Part shown: positions 45,401 through 57,400 of the stretch, in pieces | Position numbering within the stretch: the first letter of the stretch is position 1 | Layout: every line of letters begins with the position of its first letter | Source: Symbiodinium natans | Taxonomy: Eukaryota; Sar; Dinophyceae; Suessiales; Symbiodiniaceae | Direction: 5' to 3' | Length of the DNA stretch: 64,000 nt | Assembly: GCA_905221605.1 (NCBI GenBank) | Contig: CAJNDS010000768.1 | Span: forward strand, 124,001-188,000 | Made by a program: the position numbers and the translations under genes | The notes under the pieces: generated by a model | What the model was told of the DNA's origin: nothing | Seen by the model: the letters and a program-made list of their open reading frames with translations, nothing else | The model's database searches: none

Positions 45401-48400
45401 GAGAAAAGCCATATCCCTGAGTGCTCGAAGCTATCCGATATCCATCCACACGAGTCCGGAAACCAGGACCTTGCGACTTAGCGTTCAAGCCTGCGTGGGG
45501 TTCCGAGGGACGTCCAATGCAAAAGAGTTGTTGATGATGATGGGCTTGGCCTCTGCTCAGGGCTTCGTGGTGGCTTCGCTGGTCTGCAAACAAGATATCT
45601 TGTGTAAGTGTGAAACCCTAAACCCTAAACCCTAAACCCTAAACCCTAAACCCTAAACCGCTGACGAATTCGGCTTAGCATTCGAAGGCTTGGCTTCGCT
45701 TGAGAAGGATTGCTGCATTTGGGGATGTTAACGTGCTTCCGCCGATCAGGTTTCGAGTCAGTTTCAGATGTAGGGAATTCTCCTCATAACGTGCTTGGAA
45801 CCTCCATGCAAACGCCCCAAATCCGTAAATAAAAAAGAAGATATCAGCAGCGCAGCGGTGGAAACCCGAAGGTACTTAAGCTAGAGCCTCGCAAGTGGGG
45901 GCAGAGGCTTGGTTTAAGCTTAGTTCAGAGGCTTGCCAACGCGTTTCCCTTCGCGCTTCCATGATACAAGCACACCTGTGAGCTTATGCAGCTTTGCCAT
46001 GCAAGGATTTCAGTGGGGTTTAGGGCGTTTTGGGGCATAGGGTGTCGTGAGTTAAACTAAGGTGTCCGGGGTTTGAGACGTGAAGTATTTATGGCTTGCG
46101 TGTTGACGGTTTTTAGGGTGCTGAGGCACTTGTAGGGCATTGAGAACTTCCAAGGAGTTACTTACTACTATTTGCTTAAGAACCCCCAAAGAATAAAAAT
46201 ATTCTTCCTTATTAAGGGTAATCTTGGGAATATCATATTTTTATTCTTTTGGGGTTCTTAAGCAAATAGTAAATTACCGCTCTCATGCAACCCATGCAAG
46301 CTAGGATTGCTTCAGCCGAGGCCAGCCTGCGCCAGCAAGTCAACGCCGGCGATCTCCTGAAGCTTCCCATCCTCCTCTGACACGGTTTAGGGTTTAGGGT
46401 TTAGGGTTTAGGGTTTAGGGTTTAGGGTTCAGGGTTTAGGATTATTAAAGTTCCAAATCGGTACTCGGTACTTGCACAGCGTCATCAGGGACGGTTATAA
46501 AGCTACAGAGGAGCAAACCTGTTGAAGGACCTGCCTGCATGTATTGTTCGGCCTTCTGTTGCGGTGGTCCAGCAAAATTTCCTCCAGGCGTCGTCGTCGA
46601 CCCCGATCTCTTTGGTTCTTCAGATCAGACCACTTGCGGAACTAACACCCAGTGAGCGGGAGAGAAAGAGAGAGAAAGAGAGAGAGACAGAGACGGAGAG
46701 AAGAACCAAACGATCTGTTCTTGCACAAGCAGTACCTACAGAAGCCGGGACAAACATGCCTTCACACCTGGTAGCCTCCACCTAGAACCCACCCCAAACT
46801 GCAATTTGTTGGATGTCGTGAAGCCCCTTGACGCAAAGTCCGTGCCAGAAACCTACAAGCCTTTTCGAAGCCAGTTCGGCACAAAAGGCTGTTCCAGCTA
46901 AGCCAACTGCTCATTGAACGGCTCCTTCCACCGCGAGGCGTTCTGCGAGGCGACCAGGACTCCTGGGTTGAAAGAACTTCGAATCTCCATGAGATGCACC
47001 TGCTGGAAAACACAGTTGCCTCGTGACGTGGCAGCCCGTCAATCGATACAACCAACCAGCAGCAGGAGGAGGGGAAGCGGCAGCGGCAGCAGCAGGGGAA
47101 GCAGCAGGGCAGCAGGGGCAGCAAGAACAAGGATAACCTGACGGCCCCACACCTCGCGGAGACCAGCTGAACTTGTAGCCGATTGGGTTCGTGCCTGCGA
47201 CCTCGCATCAACCAGCAAAGGAATGGCAAGAGCACGGAACAAAAGTTCGGCATGCCTTCATCACACTTGACAGACACTGACAGATGCCTCTGCAGGCCTC
47301 AGCACTCAACCGCCAAGCTCACAAACACAACTTTGAGAAGCCCTACGCTTTAAGCTTTAAATCCTGGAGCTCTCACTAAACTCATGTCAGGCGCCGACCC
47401 AGTCTGTGATGCTCCAACCTACTTCCCTCAACGAAACAAGCTCCCTCATTCTGCTCCCAGCGCCATCACGGTCGTACATTGTCTAAAAGCTGTGTAAATA
47501 GGCATCGATGCGAGGCGGAGGAGGGAAAGGTAAGTTCGCTTGAAGTGTGCTAAGCCAAGTACGCATGCGTGGCCGCTAGAGAGATACTTTGCAGGTTCGC
47601 CGATAGTTTACCGGATGCCTCCGGAGCTGGCAGGCCACCGCACAGGGAGGCAAAGCGGAGGATCTCGCTTCCCATACTCCGTGCCGTGTCCTTGTCTGAG
47701 AGCTTGGTGTAGCTTGGGAATGCGTCAGGGTGTCTCAGTTTTGATTGTTATAAGGGTTTCGGTGTTTGGATAGTTTTTGGAAGAGATACAATATTTTCTT
47801 TCTGCTCCCGTCCCAAGATCCACCCCTGCCCTTTTCTTTCATGAAGAACATCAACGTTGGTCGGTCTATGCTACTACAAGTAGCAGAGAGGACACCGCTC
47901 ATTCACCTTTCTCATCAACACTTGCACTTGTTTTCTGCACAATCGGATAGGGTTTTCCTAGCGATGATATCTTATCAAAATAGTCCTTTGTTTCTCCGCA
48001 AGACTCAATGAAACAGATTCAGCTATGTGGAACTAAAAAGGGCAGCTATTGCATCTCCTACTCATAACACAATGACTGCAGGACAAAAAAAATGGAGGAG
48101 CTGTCTCATCTTAACGTCGCTCACTGACTCGTGTTAAAACTGGGTTCCTTTCTCTCTCTCAGGCCACCAAAGGGTCATCTATTTAGTAGCCTTGTAGTCC
48201 CGATAGGACACAGGATATCTTCAGTCCACTCGAAATGAAAATGGCGCAAGAAATTCCCCCCTCTTGCTAACAAGAACCATGGTTCCCTGGAGAATGGTTT
48301 CTTTTTTGGCATCTTTAGGTCCCTGAGCTGCAGAAGTTCTTCGGACATCTGAAAGACCGAACCAAAAAAATACAGGGACTGCACAGCACTTTTTGCAGTG

Positions 48401-51400
48401 CTGAGGGCCCAAAGTGTTGTAAAAAACCCGATTTCTTGGGCTCAGGCACCACTAAAGCCCAGGTTCGCTTGGTCTTGGCCTTCGGCCTTCGACCCTTCAA
48501 GACTTCGCGTGTGCCATGTCGCTGCTACGAAGGCTTCGGGAGGACGAACTGATACTCATGAATCTGCTGAGGCTGAGCTGAACCCTTCGAAAAAACATGA
48601 CTGTCCCGTCCCTAACAGAAAAATCTCCGGGACCAGCCAACACCGCTGGAGAATTCGGGGCGGGGGGAGGGGAAAGGGGGGACATTAAAGAATGCAGAAC
48701 AAAAACAATATCAATATACATATTATATAGTCATATATGTATATATATATATATACATACAGAAGTCATTTGATAAATACAAATGCATGAAAAATGAGTG
48801 TGTGTATATAAATATATCGTACCCCTTACATTCTCAAACTAGTCAAAGCCTCGATCATGCTCATGGCGCTGAGATGGTCAATGCCTGGGGTCGAGGCGGC
48901 AGCTGCTTAAGGCTGGCGTTAAGGGCTCGCAACAATGAAGAAACCATCTCAAAACCCTAAACCCTAAACCCTAAATCCCCATGACCGCCATGAAGAGGCA
49001 CGTGTCGGCATTACTGGCACACTTGCTTGACGGCACGGCGCGCCTGGGTCGAGTCCGACCTTGATGCGTTCAAGAGCGGCATTTTGAGCAAATGCTTTGG
49101 TTTCCGGACTATTGGCAAGGCTTGAAGACTCGGGTGCTGGTACTAGATGTACCTATGGGAGTGAAGAGAGACTTGCAACTCTCGAAGGCCCCCAGGTGAT
49201 GCGTGGCCCATGACGGAGCGTTGACTTGAGTGATGGAGAACCACAAGATCCACAGGGTTTGAAGATCACTCTGAATCCGATCTGCTGACTTTGGCGTCGC
49301 AGGCAATGGGAGGGGAATTGCCCCCAACTTCAGAATCCAAGACGCCTGTGCACCTCTGACGTTTTGGCGAATGCCGTACTAATGGCTTCGGGCGGAGTAG
49401 TGTCCGCCTACACTAAGACTAAGCAGCCAACCATACCTCCAAATACTTCCAGACGGCCTCGTTGAGGATCAGGACGCCAGCTCGCTCGGCCTCATCGTTC
49501 AAGGCCTGCAAGCGATGAAGTGTTCCGTTGTTTGGGCGCACTCTTTCGTACCGATCAGCACTCCGGGCTTTGGGTTTCATAAGAACTTGTGAGCAACGGT
49601 GCTGCTGTGCCGCCCCATCTCGGCTGACTGAAAGCTATATCCTCGTACTGTGCGTTCGTCAGTCACACTCATTTCGTTCATTTGGAGCCTAAGCCAACCA
49701 CTTTGCCCAGCTTGAGGGCAACTGTGGATCCAAGATCACAGCATCTTTCTGGTGTCATGACCTTGCCCTTTCCTGGACTGCTCAGCCAGAATCTTGCCCC
49801 TTACAGGTTGGACAAGGTGGCGCGAGCGAAAGCCACTTGGGTGGAGTCGGCAATAGCGCATACTCATGTTTGGAGGGGGCCACCTGGGTGTTCATCACGT
49901 TCTCAGCTAGCCTGGACAGCACTGCACAAAGTACCGCTGCAACCACCTGTTCCACTGGAAACCCCCAATCGTTGAATCGAAACACCCTTCGGAAAGGTCC
50001 CGCCTTCATCTCAGGGCTCACGTAAGAGGCCGTGACCATGGACACCCCGTGCCGGATAGCCAAGCCTGAGAGTACTGGATTCCTCACATATGAGGCTTTT
50101 TGGATCAACTCTCAATGACCCACGTCAAGGTTTGGTTCTGCGTTGAATAATCTAATCTATAGGCCTTGTGCGCCCCGATAACCCTCAGTTTTTATCTCCA
50201 TCACAGCAGCAATCCTAACCTACTTTTCAGGGCCTTGAAGGTTCCAAAGATGCACAACATGCTGACAAGTACCACTCACACAGCTACTGATCTGCGCACG
50301 GGCCGCGTGCCACGCCCACATGTAGTGTTGCCGGTAGCAGCGACACCACCAGGTCGACCCCTGCAGGTTGTGGGCTTCCAAGAAACCCAACACCCTGCAC
50401 AATTCTGCAAGCCCGTGCTCTAAGAGCCTTCAAACTCGGAAAGCCAGAGCCCTAAAGGACTTGCGTGTTTCCAAACATCTGACCTCAATCTTTAACGTCC
50501 AAACTGCGGGGGTGTAGACTGATGGCGCAAGACCCCCTAAACCCTCAACCCTCAACCCTAACCCTAAACCCTAAACACTAAACCCTAAACCCTGCCTGAA
50601 ACAAGGCCGTCCAGCTTCGCCTGGGCGGCTGCATCGCCGGAATCGGCGGCAGCCACATCTAGCACCTGGCACAGAGTACATGCTTGGTGACATCGCCCCG
50701 TATGCTCGGGGGGGACTATAGAGCTCCAAATTGAGCATCCTCCTATTGCAAGCAGGGCTCAAAGTGTAGCATTAACATACTTGTCGAAAGCTACTGCGCA
50801 TCAGGAGCCCTGGACGAAAAACGGCTTATTCACATCGTAGGCTGAAACGAAGCTTCCCTGAGCAAGAAGGGCGCGACCTCGAACTGCAAGCGATCTGATG
50901 CACCTGACGACAAATGTAAGACTGCATCACGGTACGGGCCTTGCAAGCAAAGCTTGTAAAGCATTTCGTTTCTTCTGGGCTCCTCTGGTCTGGTCCGCCT
51001 AGGTCTTGGTCTTGGAATCGGCCCACCCCAAAACCCGTGTGCTGAAACCTGCTGATACCGCCCCACTCATCAGCAGCGGGCACATTCGGTTCGGGAAAGT
51101 TGCGACGGGGCAGCGAGGGGGGGGGGGGGGGGGGGGGGGGGCATGGTGGACAGCTTGAGCTATGCACCATTCTACCTTTCTTCCGCCCGGAAACCTGGGA
51201 TCTGCTGGAGGGGCTCGAGATCGCTCTTCAGGTAGCTGGCAACCTTGGCTTCCCCCCCAGGAACCCCCGAGATGCCCCTGGCCACAAGCTGCTCCTGAAG
51301 CCTTTGGTGTGGCCCTTCCAGGGGCGAAGTAGCCATGCTTTGTGTAGATTGAGATCATCGGGGCTGAAGCAAGCTGCGATGCTCTGTGACAAGTCAATAC

Positions 51401-54400
51401 AAGTCACCACCATGCCCACGTTGGGGCGCCGCAAAAGCCTCCGGCCATGCAGCATGTCCGTGGAGCTCGATATTGGGCTTGGATGCTGCGCTATGTCCGA
51501 CTATGTCCAGGCCGCACTGTCGAGATTGCAACTTCATGGTGGCTCGTTTCGCTACAGCCAGAGATCCTGCAGTGGAGACATCGCTTACAAGAAGTCGCAA
51601 GCCTGGTCACGAACGGTGAGGCGACATGGCCAGCTCCGAGGAGCAAGACCTTCCTGGAGCAAGCTGACAGACCAGGGTGTGCAGGACTTGGGGGGGGGGG
51701 GGGGGGGGCAACCCGGAAGAACAGGCTGAATGCTACTCACACGCATTCGATCGCAGCCGCAGGACACCACATGGTGAACTCAAGTGCCACAAGCCCTTCA
51801 AACTCCGCACATCCAAGTCAACCCAGACAAACAGAAGTTTAATAAGAACTGAGGAAGACCAACGCCCGCAGAGAATTCCGCGCCGGGGTGCTTCTCCACC
51901 TGAGCTTCGAAAGTCCTACATCAGCATGGGCCCCTGCGAACAACGAAGCGTGAAACCCTCCGGACTCTCATCGCTCATCATCCGAGACCTTCCTTACGCC
52001 CAACAACCTTGCAATCCCTGGACGCTTGCCTCTAAACATTTACTAAACAGCACGGGTGCTTCGTGCGACATCAACGCATTTAACAGCTGAAGATGAAGGG
52101 CAACCAGAAACGCAAAGACCATCCCAAAAAAACCCACAGCTAGGACCCACAGCCACAAGGATGGCGGCCCAAAGTTGGAACACTCTTTTTGAGCGTTTTA
52201 AAGCTGAGGCATACTAAAGTAGATCACACTCTCAAGTAGATCAAATCCCTCTTTACACGACTTTTTGAAAGACCCTACATTGTTGACCATCGGAACATCC
52301 TCCCAAAGCCCTCTGAGCTCTGAGCTGATTGGGCTTGGGGGGGAACAGAGGCCCCAAAAAGCCGCATAAACATAAGGATCCTAAAACAGGCTCTTTCGGA
52401 ATCCCCCTTGTAGGGGCCCTTATACCCCAATAGGAGGATCCTTATGCTTATGTGGCTTTTGGGCCCTAAACCCTAAACCCTAAACCCTAAATCCTAAACC
52501 CTAAACCCTAAACCCTACTTCCTAAACCCTAAACCCTAAACCCTAAACCCTAAACCCCCAAGAGGGAACTCGGCGGCTCCGCCTTGGCGGGCGGCTCCGA
52601 GGCGGCTCCGCGGCCGGCGCGGCGGAAGTTCACGGAGGCCTCCCCTGCAGCGGCCTTCAAGCAGGGAAAGATTTAGGGTTTAGGGTTTAGGGTTTAGGGT
52701 TTAGGGTTTAGGGTTTAGGGTTTAGGGTTTAGGGTGCTTAGTTGCTTCAGGGAAGAGCTGCACAGGGCTTCATAGCCCATACCAACCCTACACTCTCAAA
52801 ACCCAAAGTGTTTGCAGTACCCGAACACCTCCAGTCCGATATCCAGCGAGGGCCGGTCTGCTTACGTCACTTCTATGGAGCTAGCCCAAACCCCGCAGCA
52901 GAAGTAGATGGCTGCCGGAGCTTACAGAGGTTGCGGCTTGAGCTGCCTGGATTGTCTGCATCACTGACTCCAGGATCTTGTCCTGTGCAGGCCAGCAACG
53001 ACAGAACATCGCCAACTTTCGCTGACGAAGCATGCCATGTCCAGCATGCCATGTCCAACCCGAAGCCTTCAAAAGAAAGCTCAAATCCTAAAAACTCGAC
53101 AACTCTACACCAGCACGACAAGTAATACCCGCACAAATTCTGCTGAGCAAAGACTCATCCCGAAACCCCAAAACCCTAAACCCTAAACCCTAAACCCTAA
53201 CCCATCCCCTGGGCTCTGCTGTGCTGCACTTGTAACGGGCCCTCGAAGGGCTTTGGGAACCCCAGGCTCCTAGAATCCTAGAAAGAGCGGACGCCCCCCC
53301 CCCCCCCCCGAAACAAGGAAAACCGTGCAGCAGGGAGGGGCCCTTTTTTCTTGTTGGCCTCTTCGGCCCTGATGCTCTTTGCCGTATCAAGCCCCCTTTA
53401 GATGCCAAGTACAACCCCCTCGGCAGGGAAGTCCCGGTTTGGGGGCTTAGGGGGAACATGGCATCAGTCTGGAGTCATGTTAGCGGCATCTGCTGTGTTG
53501 CAGACAGGCTTCAGAGTGAGCCATGACCATGAGGGACAGGAAGCTCTCATCACGAACAGACCGGCCAACGTCCAGCAAAAGGATATGCATGCCTGAGGTC
53601 TCATTTTTGTTGGCCTGTTCCCCCTTATCCCAACGCCTTACTAGGGATTCTAGTATCCCTTACTATAATCCCTATGGAGGACTCTTCGTAGATGGGGGAA
53701 CATCCCAACTCATTTAGATCTGCCCTGAATCCTTACAGCATCGCATCTGTCAATGCTAAGTACAGCGTGCCTGATATGGAGGTTTACGAAAATAGGGGAC
53801 GCCCAATGTAGATCCCCCAATAGTAGGATCCCCTCATATTAAGGAGCCCAATAAGGTACCCCTCATTTCGGAAACCCCCATATGGGAAAGTACAGCTTCT
53901 TAGACAGTTTAGACAAACACTTGAAGTGCCGCGGCCATCGCAAACCTGATTAGCTCATGCACTTGCAGACCCTGCCCATACGCAAAGCCCGTGCCATATA
54001 ACGCCCCTCCAATTTTCGGAGTTGTACGAAGGGACAGCACCCTCCATACCATGAGCTATACATAGCCATAAGGTTCTAGAACTCACAAAGTTCTGGGACT
54101 AACTGATCCGGTCACTTTCTGCAAAGGCCAAGCGACGTGCGCGCCCTTGCTCGCACAAATCAGCAACCTGCCAGAGAGCACGGTGTGGGCTTATGCGGGT
54201 ATGGCTAGAATCGGCAGCCGAGGCACTACAAGTGCTATCCTGCAAGCGCCCAAGCACGAAGTGGAGACACTGGTGTGGCCGAACGAGAGGGAACACCCTG
54301 CACAACCCAGAGACCCTATTCCAGACATGGCGATTATGTGACCGAGACAGTTACTTGCAGCTCATGTTGTAGTCCATGGCGCTGGATGAGAGACGTGATG

Positions 54401-57400
54401 CTGCTCTGCGTATCTTCCGAATGCACATGCTCGACATGGCGTGGAATGTGCACGGCCGACATGACTCGCACTCGCTTCTCGGACATTCAAAAAGGAATAT
54501 CTTGCCAGCTTGCAGGGTCAGCTAGGCTGATCAAAGTCCTCGAAACCCAACGCCCGAAGCCTGAACAAAGCTTCGGGACCTTCTGGGGTAAAGCTAACTC
54601 ATTTCTCTCCTCTAAACTGAAGTGTCTGGCATCGTATGCCCAGCAACCGTATCCCTCTACTTCGGTCCGAAGGTGAGAAACTCAGAGTCAACGCCCGAGG
54701 AAACCACAACAGCTTTGTGGCTGGGGACGGAAAGCGCAACGGGTAGCCGGGCCTCAACCTCGAAATCCCAGATCTAAACCCCATAAACCGTACACCCTAC
54801 ACCCCTTTCACCCTAAACCCTAACGGGCGGCACCTTGTTGATTAGCCGCGTGTCAAAAAGGTGCCCGGTGAGCTCCAATGTGCAGCAGGATGGCGCTGCT
54901 GGCAACTGCGACGTGCTTTCCTGAGAAAAGGAAAACGCTTAATAAAGCCTACATGGGGGTTTCCGAAATTGGGGGTACCTTCTTGGGGTCCTTATTATAA
55001 GGGGATCCTACTATTTGGGCAGTCTAAAATAGGGGGGTCCCCTCCTGTCGTAAAACCCCAATATGGAGTTTAGGGTTTATAGATTCGGGAAGTTTGGGGG
55101 CCAATCCCGCCAATCCCTCAATCTCTTCATCAGAAAACTCCTATTTCGAGTCCAACCGAGGATTCGGGGGCTTCGGAGGATGGGATCTTGGCAAGAGGTT
55201 CCACCCGTGAGGGTTTTGACTGCCTTCTTAACCCCACGAGGCATGGCATCTCCGGGTTTCCTACCGTGTCTTTCTCGCAGGGCACTTGAGAACGTAGAAT
55301 TCAGGGCCTTGCTGCACCTCTTCGAGGCTGGGGTAGAGTTTTTTTGGGCTGCCCCGATTGTGTCGAGTTTGGCGGAAAGGGCTCAAGGTTTCAGGGCTCA
55401 AGTTCTCATCAGGATCTAAAGAAGTTGTAGGGATGATTTTGGATGTGTTGGGACGGCACATCCTTTCAGGTCATGGACTGCAAGCGTCAATGCACAGCAA
55501 CCCTCCACAGTTGGCATGACCTTTGCGTTGAGTGCAAACCCTCAAATTTGAAGACCTAAGCCAGAAACTTCAAAGCCGACTCCGGTATGCCAGTGCCCAC
55601 TGCGAATACTCCGGCCGAGCTGCATCTTCCACAGCTACGACTTTTCCTTGTCGGACATCCCGCAGCTGCTGAATATAACGGTACCTGAGTGCAAAGTCCA
55701 AGTCTCATGTGCAAGCTTCAGCTTCCATGCAGGCCCCAAAACATGCAACCCTAAACCCTAAACCCTAAACCCCGTTACGTGCGCCCTCGCCTTTCTTGCT
55801 TGAGCAAAATGAAATGCAGTTGTGGTCGAAAAATGGTCCAGAGGCATCTTAGAGCAGCGTCCCTTTTTCTGCTCACACATCAGGTTTAGGGTTTAGGGCT
55901 TTAGGGTTTAGGATTTCTTGACAGCCACCTCCTAGTTCCTGATCCCAGCTGGCCTTCCCCAGACCCGAATGCAAACCGGTTCTCTGGGCTGACTGGCGCC
56001 TTCCGACTGGACAGCGAGACTCAGGTAAGGCTACAACTCAATGATTGCCTAACAAAAGCTCTGACAAATCGCAATATCCGACTCGTAACAAGACTTGCCA
56101 CATGAATCAGTTCACGCCCTTTGCTAAGACCCTGAAGCAAGGGAGCTAGCATCAGACATCCTGAGAAACATTCAGCACGGGAGTCCGATCCTTCCCGAAA
56201 CATGGAGCCACTAGAGCCCCTGGAAGGCCCGACCCAGGGTGCCACAAACGTCCGGCGCGCAGAGCGAGGTGGCCCAAGATCTAACACACAACTTTGTGCT
56301 TCCAGTTGACACATAGGGGTAGTTGACAGATCGCTGGATTTACGTGACCATCCCCAAGCCTATACCAGTAGAACTCGAGATCATTCAAGGACTCCGAAGC
56401 TAAACCCCTGTTGAGATTCAGTCTTCGAGTTGCTCCCGCGTCAGCGCGCCCCCTTCTGTGATGATGGCGCCACGGATCGGCATGGGCATCTTCGCAGAGC
56501 CCGCAAGCCTAGGGTAGCAAGCTTGGAGATCTGGGACGCACGAGGTGCGTGAACACCGGCGGATCGGATTTTGGGGCCGCAGACCGCTGCCTACATCGAG
56601 CCATTCCCCAGCTAGCATGCGCTGGCCGCCATGTTTTTAGTTTCAGTCGTATAACTGTATATACTTGATTGCTCGACTGGCTGGCGATCCTTGAACCTTG
56701 AACTACACTGCTTCGATGTGATCCTTTATTCTCTACCTCCACTCCTTAACTCAAGCTTGTCACGCCCGTGCTCGATGTGGAAGGACACTTATATACAATG
56801 AAGCTGAAGTTCCGTGCTGGCTCGGACAACTAACGCTAACATCCAAGATTAAACGCACTAAAGCCTTACTTCTCCAAAAACCAAGCGGAAAAAACGGTTA
56901 AACTTTAATACTCCTACTAAATAAGGAAACCCATAAAAGGCGAAGAAACTAGGTGTCATGGCATAATCTCGCAGAGTTGCTGGTCAGGTGGGCCAGGCTC
57001 TGCCGGTGCCACCTCCTGAAGGGCACACCGCAGCAACTCACCAAGCCTTCTTGGTTTGGGTTCTGTGGTTTAGGGTTTAGGGTTTCGGGATTAGGCTTAG
57101 ATGGGTCCGCAGCTGGACCTGCGGGTGCTGCCTCGGGTCTACACTACACTGCGTTGCTGGCATCCCTTGCACCCGAAACGGGGAAGCCCGACATCTGCAC
57201 CCATCTGCCGTGCGCTATGGCTTGATGTGTCAACGGCAAATTGCTATATGCACCTTGACAGCAACACTTGGCCCTTGAGCCGGTCAAAGACTTTGCCTAT
57301 TCTGTTATCTAGACTTTGGTGATGTTTTGGAGGGGAGCGCCCCCGCTGCTGCACTGGAAGCACCGATTAGACACTCATTCAATCTTCTGAGGCGCCAATC

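Noticed and set aside
46762-47277. 171-codon minus-strand open frame
   Set aside because: Wrong frame across the SDH exons 46904-46962 and 47153-47194, whose correct frame gives [13 protein letters not shown] and [12 protein letters not shown].
51100-51729. 209-codon plus-strand open frame
   Set aside because: Antisense to the SDH Rossmann exon 51589-51653 and runs through G homopolymers.
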